Assembly: GCA_002803225.1 (NCBI GenBank)
Contig: NXFV01001158.1
Coordinates: forward strand, 34,707-98,706
Reading direction: 5' to 3'
Origin: Gamarada debralockiae
Taxonomy: Eukaryota; Ascomycota; Leotiomycetes; Helotiales; Hyphodiscaceae
Length of the DNA stretch: 64,000 bases
Position numbers and translations under genes: made by a program. The number at the start of each line of letters is the position of its first letter. Position 1 is the first letter of the stretch. The notes below the pieces were generated by a model, which saw nothing but the letters and a program-made list of their open reading frames with translations, searched no databases and was not told the DNA's origin. This document shows, piece by piece, positions 45,878 to 56,469 of the stretch.

Positions 45878-47447
45878 ATGGCACCTGTTCCAAAGCGAAA
45901 GACTATACGAAAAGAGCACGATACACCAAAGCGCGTACGATTCCGATGCATTTTGAGCAAGGAGAGACACAAGCAGAAGCAGCCCGGATTCTTGGTCTGC
46001 CCCGGGGCACTGCCAAAAAATGGATCAAACGACGTAATTCGGACCGGCGAACTGGCAGAAGAACTGGTAGACCTCCAATTATTTCGGACGAGAAAATTGA
46101 AGAGATAATCAAGTGGATAACAGGTTATTATAAACGTCGGACGATGCCCCTACAAGAGATTGCAAAAGCTCATGATATCAAAGCTTGCAACAATACGATC
46201 TTAGCTGCTTTTGCACGTCACGGATATCACTATCACACACCCGATTGCAAGCCATTTCTCTCGAAAGCTACAAAATTAAAGCGGTGGACTTTCTCAATCA
46301 AACACTGGGATCGGCCAAAAGAGTATTGGAGGCGTGGGCTATACATTATGTGGACATAAGTCTGTGCTTTTAGCCGATTTTACACCAAAAGTCATGTGCA
46401 ACACTTCAAAATTTTACTTGTAAATTTGTTTAAATACACAAAACCCTAGGTGGAGCGCTTTTGATTCGATAGTTACTTGTAATTTAGCGTCCTCGCCTTA
46501 AAATTATATTCTACGGTCGCGACGTAATTACTATATAAATTCGAAGGGGTGGCCAACCCTTCTATTTTACACTAAAATTCGATTAAGCTTTCACACACTC
46601 TTTTTAGACTTTAAATATCTCCTTAACTAAAGAGTAAATTTTTACTTTGTTATCGAAGAGTACTATTAAATTGTTCCAAATATTTTTGCTTATGAATCTT
46701 AAATATAGTTTACTTAGAAGTTTCATTTGATATATGTTAGGGTATATAGGGTGTTTTGGTGTGAAATCGGCTAAGGGACAGACTTATGTCCACCCACTGT
46801 ATTGCGATGAATCTACAATTAGAACGAATATCCGCCGCCGACAAAAGCTCTTGCGTAAGAGAGGAGAAAGACGACGCCTCGATTGTATTCAGTTTACGTT
46901 CTCAAGCGGCCGAGATTCTATCTATTGTTAGGCAGTCATAGGGTACAATTTTAAGAGCCAATTGCTCTTTTTATCTACTAAAGGACAAGGCAAAGGGTTT
47001 ACACAACAAAAGTACGAGACGCAGGTATTACGCGGAGAGCTTGGGGATATTTGCACACGGTTACATGAAGAGAGACAGCGCCTAGGGGAGTTTTGCTGTG
47101 ATTATGATTACTTTGTAGTCGAAGATGGGAGTCGCGTCTATAGGAAGACTAATACGCGGAGGAACCAAGGCTTATGCAATAAGGCAAGAGTCGAATGCTA
47201 TATTACTACAATCGATTGGCCTCCTTCGTCGCCTGACCTTAATCCAATTGAGAATGTTTGGCGCCTTCTTAAGCAACATTTACGGGATCGAAAGCCCCAC
47301 GGCTGCTGGAGCATTATAGAGCTAAAGGAAGCAGTACAAGATATCTGGGAGAATGAGATACATGTGAAAGACTTCAATCATTACATAGATTCTTTGCCAG
47401 AGAGACTACGATTAGTTAGACTTAGAAAAGGTGCTCAAACGCATTAG
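45878..47447 (+). pseudogene. Tc1/mariner DDE transposase, interrupted and frameshifted
   Basis: Starts with a basic N-terminus (MAPVPKRKTIRKEHDTPKR). After one frame change comes a helix-turn-helix (FEQGETQAEAARILGLPRGT, AKKWIKRRN) with an AT-hook-like RRTGRRTGRPP. The frame continues to WRRGLYIM at 46359, where a 451-bp element is inserted. Beyond it, CDEST holds the first catalytic Asp, EDGSRVYRK (about 47119) the second, and WPPSSPDLNPIENVWRLL the third (Glu). Stops and frame changes near 46930 and at the insertion prevent a full product. I count 41 residues between the second Asp and the Glu, more than the usual 34. The element cannot mobilise itself, but its ends look intact. Confidence 0.88.
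46349..46799. mobile_element. 451-bp non-autonomous element nested in the transposase gene
   Basis: The right end, read inward, is CAGTGGGTGGACATAAGTCT, then GTCCCTTAGCCGATTTCACA and CCAAAA. The left end carries the same sequence from TGTGGACATAAGTCTGT on, but is about five bases shorter at its tip and has small differences. TA occurs at both borders (46347-46348 and 46800-46801). The interior is strongly A/T-rich and non-coding. Inserted just before the first catalytic Asp of the host transposase. The CAGTG start and TA site point to a mariner-type MITE of a family different from its host. Confidence 0.85.
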
Positions 47448-47485
47448 TAATAGAGCGGCATTTGGCAGAATTTTAGCGTTTACAG

Positions 47486-47519
47486 GGGGGTGGTCCTGAT
47501 TTCTTGAAACCCCCTATCG
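47486..47519. repeat. Right TIR of the Tc1/mariner element
   Basis: Reverse complement of the left terminal repeat, followed directly by the TA target duplication. Confidence 0.92.
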
Positions 47520-47561
47520 TACAGCGTAGTGACTCATACCCTAGGCAACAGGGCCAAGGGG

Positions 47562-47944
47562 TTATGACTCAGATGTCACGTTCCAACAAATCCCAACCAA
47601 ACGACGAAGTCTCAATCTCTTCTTCTCAAGTGTGCCATTTTTGGATCCGCCTAGGGCTTCAATGATAGGGTTGAGCATTTCGTCTGTATTAAATATTAGC
47701 TGAAATGGCTTGTGTTACGGTTGGGGATAGACTCACGATTTAGACGACCAATGTCTCTAGTCGTAGCAGGGAAACCGGCGAAATTTGCGTTGGTAGTGTA
47801 GTGGTGGAGGGCAACCAGCGAGGAGCCGTCACTATTGGCTGTGTAATTTGCGAATCGGGCATTGGCGTTGTGCTGTGTAGCATCGTGACTCTCCGTAAGG
47901 GTTTGAATGCTAGCTTGTGGATAGCAAGGATGAATCTCCGGCAT
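47562..47944 (-). CDS. Small hypothetical protein, two exons
   Basis: Exons: 47944-47737 and 47683-47562, with a GTGAGT donor and an ATACAG acceptor, give 109 aa. The second half reads SLVALHHYTTNANFAGFPAT and TRDIGRLNHEMLNPIIEALG, ending in a basic KKRLRLRRLVGI helix. This FPAT-x-x-DI-x-x-LN pattern recurs, to my knowledge, in hypothetical Pezizomycotina proteins and could be a small helical nucleic-acid or protein-binding module. Its first 35 bp overlap the end of the HNH gene in another frame, so it could instead be a 3' exon of that gene or a fragment joined by frameshift. No stop breaks it. The stop codon is 43 bp from a transposon end. Confidence 0.42.
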
Positions 47945-49328
47945 CGAGTCCCAGGTTGCTGATATCACTTCCACCATCATCGAATTCCTCCCGATTGTCA
48001 ACATCATCTTCATCCATGTATTCCAATTTCCTCCAATCATCTTCCGAGAAATGGTAATCGCCATCATCCAACTCATCTGCAGCGCCTGCCATACCCGCAA
48101 CTCTCTGGAGAAACCACTGCATTTCTAGCAGCGTCACACTTGGCAATAGCTTTGCTTCCGGGTCATCAGTTGTTATCTCGAAAAGGTCACCAGATTTAAT
48201 ACGGCGGAGTTCGGGTTGGCGTTGGTCAATGATGGAGATGGAGGTGGAGTCGATACTGTCGAGATCTCTGGTTGATAGTGGTACAGTAGTGAGATTGATT
48301 ACTGGGGAGTCCAGGGGCTGCTTAGCTTGCCAAAAGAATTGGATCACCAGAGTCGTATTATCCTCAGAAACCGAGATTGGTTTAAGCGCAAATGCTCCGC
48401 AGTTCCAAAGGGCATGCACAGTCTTCGAAAGAGTAATCATGTTTTCGGTTGTTTCGAGACCGCTTTCCTTTGGGCCATTCGGGAAAAGTAATGCTTCCCA
48501 AGCAGCGATTTTTTCCTCAGGCCAAAAGTTTCTTAGCATATTCCAAAAGACATGCCGTTTGCCAAATGTATCCTCTTCTTTAGCCATGAGGCTGACTGGG
48601 TAAATATGAGCAACATCGCTAGCTTCAGAGATCATGCCAGTCAGCACACAGCGAGAGTTGTCTCGTTCTAATGCCTAAAATATATTAGTAATAGTCTTAC
48701 AAAGTATAAAGAGTGTCTTTTAGACTTACAAGGTTGCGTACTCGCTGGGAACGATTAAATTTCTTGTGTCTTTTGGCTGGTGGAGTATTTGGGTCTTGTT
48801 GCAATCCTTGTAAACTTTGAAGGTTTGGCGTTGTTGCAGATGACACTGGCCCTCGGTGGGATTGATCCCCTGTAAAATATCAGCTGAGGCATAAAAGAGG
48901 CCGATAGTATTCAACTTACAGTTCTTAATCATTTCATAGGCTTGTCCAGCAAGTGCGCGAACAGGATGCGGATTGAGCTCAGCACTCTGTGCCAACCATT
49001 CAAGCATTTGAAGGTCGCACAAATGGCACGCTGCCCAAAAACGCGAGGGTACATCGCCAAGCGAGACTTGTAAGCGCTGCAAAAGGGTGAGGCGTTCTTG
49101 GCTTGGGAGGTTACAGTCCTCATCTGTAATTTGTGGCTGCTGGGGTGACGGCATTGCGAGATGAGGAGAAGGTGAGTTTTGGAGTGAGGGTGTGCCAGGA
49201 GGTGGAGTAGGCGTGGGATCTTGCGCAGCTGAAGAAGCACCTATGAATCGCCCGCCTGGTCCTCTGGGTCGGCGTTTTCGGCTAGTGCCCCTCACCCAAT
49301 TTGCAACGGATCTGCGTGAAGTCTGCAT
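47910..49328 (-). CDS. HNH nuclease-domain protein (PF13391-like), three exons
   Basis: Exons: 49328-48920, 48869-48730, 48674-47910; 437 aa, phases 1 and 0. N-terminus: basic and Pro-rich (SRKRRPRGPGGRFIG), suggestive of nuclear entry, then a helical segment. The HNH_2 module begins in exon 3 at about residue 184: RDNSRCVLTGMISEASDVAH with the first Cys and the His of the metal site, and ENMITLSKTVHALWNCGAFA carries the conserved Asn and His about 75 residues later. The C-terminal 70 residues are very acidic (DDGDYHFSEDDWRKLEYMDE). Hundreds of such genes occur in filamentous fungi; their targets are unknown. Intact, within an accessory island between a transposon and a HET-type gene. Confidence 0.84.
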
Positions 49329-50102
49329 TTCTTCCGAATCGGCGATTTCGCTAGGGTACTCCTGCTAGGGTCTCTGTGGATAAGAAAGCCTTGGGATGCG
49401 AGGTTCTCACAGATTGGTTGGTGAGTGGAGTGGCGGCAGGGTCTCGCTGCACGGTCGCAAAAGTCGGTGTGGGAAAGAGCAAAGGTTTGTGGGTGGGGGT
49501 GGCAAATAAAACCCTATGCCAAGCCGCTAAGGGCCAGAAAAGCGACAGGCAAAGAACATGCACGTGACGACCACGGCTCAAGAGCAAATATTAGAAGTCA
49601 GTCACCAAGTTGGATGAAAGTCAAAATGTGGACATACTCGAAGAAGGAACGCTATTTGTGGTTGACGAGGAAATTCGTGGTCATCACCGCTCCTGCTGAG
49701 GAGAACACTGTTCCTGCTGAAGAGCATACCACTCCTGAAGAACCACAATCATTGCACATGCGTTGCAACCCACGTCGCAGCAAAATGTGGCTATATTTAC
49801 TTCTACTTGCGATCTGTAGCTCCTTCGTACAAATACAGGCTGGAAAAGCCTTTTTCCAGCTTCCAAAATACATTGCGCATCTTTGAAAAATGACTAAAGC
49901 AATACAAGCGCCATAGTCCATCTCTCCCAAACCCCAGCTCAGTAATTCTAGCAATATGCCACCAAGGGTATCATATCCTTCAAACCCCAAGCTAAAACAT
50001 ATTTTTTTTTTAAAAAAAAACCACCATCCACTACTGCAAAAGCAATATAAAACATAAAAGAACAAAACAAAGACATCGGACAAGGCCTTTCTAGCCCAAA
50101 TA
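49329..50102. other. Intergenic region
   Basis: Upstream of the HNH gene and of the HET-type gene. It contains an uninterrupted T10/A9 tract near 50001-50020 and short frames without support. Confidence 0.45.
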
Positions 50103-51364
50103 TCAAAAAAACATTATAAAAAACCCCCAACTACATTCCTCATCCTCATTGTCATTCTCTTTACCTCCCTTCTCGTCTTTATCATCCTCCACCTCCTTAC
50201 CTTCCTCCTCATCCTCCGACTCCGACCCCGGATTCCTAGATTCGGAATTGTCAAAGATATGGATGGGTTGCTGGCTGAATCAATGGGCATCGTCACCCTC
50301 TTGCAAAACAAATTAGCCTTTGTTCTGATCGACCGCCGGCAAGAAAAATCATCATCCTCATCGGGCGAGGAACGAATACGACTCATGTTTCTTTATATCG
50401 GCACCATCAGTTCCGGCATCTTATTTGGCAGCTGCCGGCGATTGGAACAACCGGGATACCGATGGATGCCTTCGAGCTTCATCAATCAGCGCATCGAACT
50501 CTCCGAAAAGACTGCGCAAGTCACGGAATCAGGCGTCAAAGTGAAACTTCCTGGCTTACATATAACATTCCTTCCGGGAGGATTCATGTTGGGTGTGCAA
50601 CCCGGTAACATCGCTGGCTCTTTCGGCTTCCATGAGCTGGATGAAGACGACGAGGACGGAGGAGGACATCTCATCGCCGGCGTCTTCTCTATCCGCCTTT
50701 CAGGAACTGACCGAATGTATACTGTCCACCTGACACTACCAGACGGAAATGCTGGTATCATGGCCTCTGGATCGAAAATCATCATCTTAGAGGAGCAACT
50801 AACGCAAAACGACCCTGCTGCTGTACCTGAGCTTATCCAATCTCCCAGTCATAGGGTCCTCGAGGAATGGATGCAATTAGGGACGAAGTCGCTCGTAGAG
50901 GTATTTTTAGTGAATCCCGCAACGAAAATTCGGGACGCGGTGGAATACAGGGTTCCGGCAACGCTGAGTGATTTTGATGATCCGACGCCAGGGCAGCTTG
51001 CAATGTCCGGATTGGCGACACAATTGGGAGACGTTGAATGGCTGGTATCTTAAACTGTTTCCCACTCAACCTCATCCAATTGTTCTTGGAATTGTCGTAC
51101 TTATTTGTCACGGGTATGCTTGCTAGACTGAGCATCATTGCGGCCTTTACCGTTGTGTTTGCGTTAATTTTAGCCGTCCTTACCGGGCGAGGAGGATTGA
51201 GGTCTAGCTTGGGATTTCGGCGTAAGTTTCATTCTCTTTTTGGAGGGGAGGTTCTGGTTTCAAGCAGTCTTATTTTCTGTGATTTCGAGAAGATTAAATT
51301 TACTGGTATTATACTGCATAGGTTTATGGCTGTTTTGGTAGTGTTTATTAGGGGGTCTACCTAA
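50103..51364 (+). pseudogene. HET-type membrane-associated protein, probably frameshifted
   Basis: The frame is open from 50058, with an ATG at 50259 and a stop at 51053. Upstream of that ATG, in the same frame, lies a strong membrane helix (TTFLILIVILFTSLLVFIIL) and a basic stop-transfer (LRLRPRIPRFG). GYRWMPSSF with the preceding helix matches the segment that follows the HET domain in many fungal proteins, and the sequence then runs through TESGVKVKLPGLHITFLPGG. After 51038 an overlapping frame (+1) continues with another hydrophobic helix (LSIIAAFTVVFALILAVLTG), so a single-base shift near 51040 would extend the protein to 51364. No ATG precedes the first helix, so an upstream exon is missing or the gene is broken at both ends. 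Convergent with the NACHT gene. Confidence 0.5.
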
Positions 51365-51625
51365 TTCCTAAGTCGAGCCACTGCGGGCTTGCATGAGATT
51401 GCGCTGGTCCTTCAGATACAGAGGTTCAGAGAAACAAGCGTAACCTTCGCTTGTTGGACATCCTTCTCTTCAAGAAGCGTTTGCTCCATCTGAGTTGGCT
51501 CGAAGTTCAAGCTGGGTTCAGAACCCTTTCTATTTCGACAGCTCTGCAGTGCTTAGGAAATGATACTTCATTGCACCCCAACCCAACAATTCTGTGTTGC
51601 ACAATGGCTTTCATCCCTGTCATGC

Positions 51626-54600
51626 CTACCGTTGTTTCTCTTCCTTACTAAATTGATCCGTCGCTCGCTCAACCAAAACTCGGTTTGTGACTCGGTGATG
51701 CCTTCCATCTACCTTTGGCGATGGCGCCATTGGTATTTGTTCAAAGATTTCAGTGTTATGGGGTCGACATTCAATCCCGTTTGGCGTCATCAGTATACTG
51801 GGCGTCATGAAGTCATAGTCTGCTTGATCTCTCCCTGGAGCCAATCCCGCCATACGATCAAAGGACTCTGTCTTGGAGCTGGAAGGAGGACTTTCGTGGA
51901 AGACATTGAATGACTCTTTTATATGCCTCCGTCTATTCATAGTTCGGAAGTCCAAGGCTGCGAATTGATGCTGAAGTTGTGTCTGTGGCGAGCCTGGCTG
52001 TCCACGGGCGTCGGGAATCGGAGGAGGTAATTGACGGAAGTTCATTGGTGAGTATATAAGCCCATGCTGGTATGTAGCGAGAGGTATAGTAGATCGTTGC
52101 CGCTGGATCAACGCTGGTAAATGGACATCAGGGGGGTCCTTTAGACTGTATGTCTTTTGCGGGGCTTTATTCAGAACCATCCTGAGCCAGTCACCCTTTT
52201 CGGAAGGGTTTAGAAGCGTTATATATGCGCCCTCGATATCATCCCACTGCGGTAGTTGGGTTAAAAGGGCGGACTGTTCGAGCCCGGAGTCGGAGAGTTT
52301 GTGGATCATTACTGATCGATCATCGGTATATTGCCTCAAGACAGACATCTGAGCTCCTCCATTCTTCTGATTATTGAATACAATCGCGTTGGTTTCCTGA
52401 GTGTATGGCGTGTTTTGCTGAGCCAGCAGCTGCCCTGGGGTTTGTCGTTGGTCCGAATTTGGCCTTGCAGGAAATATCTGACCAGCCACGCTTATGTATG
52501 AGCGGCAGTCAATCACTATTGGAATCTGCTTCTCTTCAATGATGCCATGAAGATAAGCCCCACAGCCAGAAAACGATAACCGTGAAAGTGGCACGTCGTA
52601 TATGCGCTGCGGGTGCCGATCTAGGAATCGAGTTAGTCTTTCAAGTCACGAACAATTTGGAAAATGCGCACCGGGCTCAGCAAAGTACCACACTGATGTC
52701 TGATAAAGCTCCGAAAGTACCAGAATCGATAGTTCTGGATGAAAAGCAAAATATGGGCCATTTTCCCTGAATATGTCGGCGAGTATCTTCACCCGTGATA
52801 AGATCCTATAGGCGTTGTCGTTGTCAGAGCGTCCCCACACAGTCAACAGCCACTTGCCGAAATCGACGAAACTTGCACCATTCATGCTGTTTATACCTCC
52901 CTGGACTTCACTCGTCAAAAGGAAGACTCCGTCAGCCGAGAACGAGCGATCTCTCCAGTTGGCATAGATTTCCTTCTGCATAGCAGATACATTCCCGAGT
53001 CCTGTTTTAGTGACAAATTCCTCTCCAGTAACGTCATGGTCGATGGGGTAACTGATGGTCTGAATGCTGTAGGTAGCATTCAGGGGTGCAATGTTATTGG
53101 GAGTCGTTGTTTCGAAGATGATTCTGATAAGAGACCCCAGAATTGCAACTTGTAGTAGGCTGGGGCTAAAAGTAATGGGGAATTCGAAGCGGCCGGCATT
53201 TTGTGATCGAAGAGGCTCCATTGGATTTTGTGATCGAATAGACTGCATTAATAGATGCAGTACTTGACATTCAGGGAGGTCAATCTCAACCTCGAATATA
53301 GACGAGCTTCTGCCCCCTAAACTCCAGACTTTGTACTGTGCCTTCCAACCCGAACAAAGCTTCACGGCTAGGTTGAACTGCTCCTCTCTGGTACGAGCGG
53401 TACGACCATAATTGTAGAACAAATCATGAGCCCGGCCTTCGAAATCCCTAAAAGCGAATTATTACAGGCGGCGATGAACAGGCGGAATAGAAAGGAACTC
53501 ACTCATTCGGCAGCACCTTTATGATTCCTATTCTACTACCGTCCTGGCAAACCTGAGAGGCTATAAGAATTGACCTGCGGGTGGCATGAGTATTCGGCGG
53601 GGCGAAGTCCACCCTCGTTACTGGTGACCTGAAGAAGAACCTAGATTTCCCGTACGCCGAAACAGTGTCTCCCCAGACTTTGTTAGGGTGGGACTTCAAG
53701 ACTTCGCTCCAGTCCTGTCTAAGATTCTGCAATTCCATTGATAGCTTTTCTATTTCTTCGCAAACAGACACAAGTTTGAGAAAAAGTTCGGTGCCTCGAT
53801 GATCAAAAATGTACCTAGTCATAGCAGCACCCTTGAGTCTGACTTCAACGTCGTTGCTCACACCTATCACCCAGACTGCTTCAAGCCACCTAGTCATTCT
53901 AAGGTAGTCCGACAGAAATTCTGACAGAAGCAAAATGAAGTCGTAGTACAAGGTCTGGGTGAGCGATAGCAAGCTTTCAGCAGCGTGCGTGGGCCAGAAT
54001 TGACAAGCATATGCCATTAGCGGCAGAGACAATTGCAGTTTCGATCGGCTTATTGGTTCATCGGGAGTCCCACTCAAGGGTCCTGGGCGTCCAACACTTC
54101 TGAGATACGATATGCAGACATGTGCAACTGCCAAGTTCGCAAACTTGAGATTGATGTAAAACCCAGCACTGAGATGACTATCTGATGTAAGGAACTCGAT
54201 GACCGATGTGTGAATGAACCCAACGACTTTATCCGATCGAATTTCCAGTAGCCCTCCGCTGGTTACCTTCAGGGTCTCCTCAAAATTCGGAATTTGGTTG
54301 AGCTTAGAGCCGCCTCTGTTTTCTGAGTGTGCCGCCAAGTATGACTGGATTTCGTCAACTTTCATTGGTCGAAGTACCACAGAGAGCAACTGGAAGATTT
54401 GAAAGCATAGGGCGCGCTCCGCTGGGAACCGGGCCGCTAAGACTTGTAATATTTTTGCGTACAAATTCTCAAGTCCTTCGAGGAGATTGAGATTTAGTAT
54501 TGCTTCATTCCGCTCATCTGGAGAGAGTGCAAAACAACCCAGATATTGGACCATAAGCTCCGTCCAGAGGAACATCCCGTTGGCTCTTGATAGAATCGCC

Positions 54601-56469
54601 TCGACAATATATTCAAACGGCAATTTCCCATCGAGAAGGCCTGATCTGAGGAAATCATCGATCCTAGGACGTAGATAATCAGCAATGTCCCGGCAATTGT
54701 GACTTGAACTTAATCCCAGCTCAGCCATATTGGTTTCCGGTCCATTTCCAGGTCGGTAGCATCTTGGGAATATCACACTGGGTCTACATAATAGCAACAG
54801 CCTGGAAGGAGATCCTTGGCAGGCACTATGCAGCTGACTTAAAAATTCTTGAGGATTGCAGCTCTCATCAACTCCATCAATGACAAGGATAACTCCAGGC
54901 ATGCGATGAAGTATCATGGAAAGCGCCTCCAATACTTCATTTTCGGAGGAGATAGGATGTCCGGAGCCAGTAACGTCCATTATAACCGAGAGTAGATCTA
55001 TTATCTCTCTGTCCGTCTGATTCCGGTGAACCAGCTGTAAGAGAATCGCCCGGAGCGCATCAGACGGCTGTCGGAGATGCTCATCATTGGACACAAAGTG
55101 GAAGAAGACAACTTGCGTTCCTGTCACACCTGATAGGCATTTCATTTGCAAGTCTTCAATAATCAAGGTTGAGAGGATCGTTTTCCCATATCCCGGGTTG
55201 CCTAGCCGTACTATCAGCGTTAAACTGTCACAAACTGGGATAATCCACGTACCTTGTATGCAGAGAACGCTGGAGCTAAAGGATGAGCTCGGCTCGGGAG
55301 ACTGAAAGAAGCCGCTCTGCCACCCACGAAGCAATTCGTTTTGAAGTAGCCATTCGCCGGTGCCAGGTAGTCGTGTTCGTTGTGCGAGCTCCATCGCCTG
55401 GATGTAATTTGGAGCACTGATCCATTGCTTGATTTCACGGACCTTAGATCCTAGAAAGTATCAGTGATATATCCCTAGAAAAAGGGAACATCTTACTCAT
55501 AGACTCGCTCTCGCGTTGCTCCAACACAATCTTCTGCTCGATCCGATAGCGCGAGTTCTGCTTGAGTTCCCCCTCAAATCTTTCGAAGTGTAGGGCCAAT
55601 TCTTTCTGATCTTCTAACTTTCTTTCCACCTCGAAAAGTTCCTGATGGCTTTGAAGTCGCTCCAAAAGGGACGCAAACCGGGAATCAAACGGTTTCCAGA
55701 GCAAATCGCACACCAAGGCGAGTCGTGACTTCCCCACTGTAACAGACTTAGTAGAGGTAGTGTAACCGCGAATTAAAGCCGCACTCACTCTTCTTCTTGG
55801 ATGTGAACATCCTGCAAGCTCCTTGGCAAAATTGGATTATATCTGCGTAGACGTACGAGAGTGCTTTGATGAGGCGTTGACCAGATGAAGAATTCCGCCG
55901 TCTTCGAAAGATTTCCATATATTCTTCATAGGCTGGAAGCCTTTGAGAGATCAACATGAACATCCCAGTAAGCTTGTCGAGAAACGTCGCATAGTTCCCA
56001 CACAACTAATAGTTTGTTAGCTAGCGGAGCTGTGGGAGGAGTGGACGTGTCGTCTGTCATAGACAAGTACAGTACCTGGAAAACCAGGCGCACAGCTCCC
56101 CAGGCCAGACCCGCCCAATCTGGGTGACTTTGGATGAATATATCTATCACCCCGAAAAAGGGCAGCATTTTTTCAGCGAACCCATGTATCGCCTGACAAC
56201 ACCCAAGGACCTTCGTATTTAGCTGGCGGTTGCGGCATCTCTCTTCTATATCCTGTAGCATCGATTTTGGGTTGTCGAAATGACGGAAATTCTTGGCGTC
56301 GTTTTCTGATAATGAGTCTCGAAAGTTTTGCATTGCGCTCGCAAAGATGGCTGATGCTTGTTCATGTCTAAAGGACAGAATCGTTGTCAGATGAAACAGC
56401 AACAAAACATCAATATGCTCACCTGTCAAATATTTGAGCTTGAGCTTGGTGATCGCCGTTGACATCCAT
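51626..56469 (-). CDS. NLR-like STAND protein: DUF7708 - NACHT - winged helix, eight exons
   Basis: Exons: 56469-56423, 56367-56076, 56005-55789, 55736-55497, 55450-55253, 55201-53503, 53447-52672, 52620-51626; 4464 nt, 1487 aa, every junction in phase. N-terminus matches the DUF7708 signature domain of fungal STAND proteins (FFGVIDIFIQSHPDWAGLAW, GAVRLVFQLCGNYATFLDKL). A coiled coil follows (FEVERKLEDQKELALHFERF). NACHT: Walker A GNPGYGKT at about 332-339, Walker B VILVIDGVDES near 436, sensor LLLLCRPS, then GMFLWTELMVQYL and a winged-helix-like region ending in FIHTSVIEFL. The remaining 700 residues lack WD, ankyrin or TPR repeats; the last 300 are low complexity. Such proteins control incompatibility and, by analogy, innate immunity. 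Ligand unknown. No lesion. Confidence 0.88.

Larger units (their letters stand above)
45712..47519. mobile_element. Tc1/mariner-superfamily DNA transposon, 1808 bp, TA target duplication
   Basis: Both ends carry the same inverted repeat of about 34 bp, beginning CGATAGGGGGTTTCAAGAAA and continuing TCAGGACCACCCC. TA dinucleotides flank it on each side (45710-45711 and 47520-47521), as expected for this superfamily. Inside is a degenerate DDE transposase gene and a second, nested non-autonomous element. Removing the nested insertion leaves about 1.36 kb, a normal size. The right end lies 43 bp from the stop codon of a small predicted gene. Confidence 0.95.

Noticed and set aside
49425..49886. 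A 153-codon plus-strand frame upstream of the HET-type gene
   Set aside because: No motif, high Arg/Lys from chance, and an opposite frame open over the same region.
50000..50021. T10/A9 tract as a terminator or transposon end
   Set aside because: Isolated homopolymers with no target duplication or inverted repeat; common in fungal intergenic DNA.
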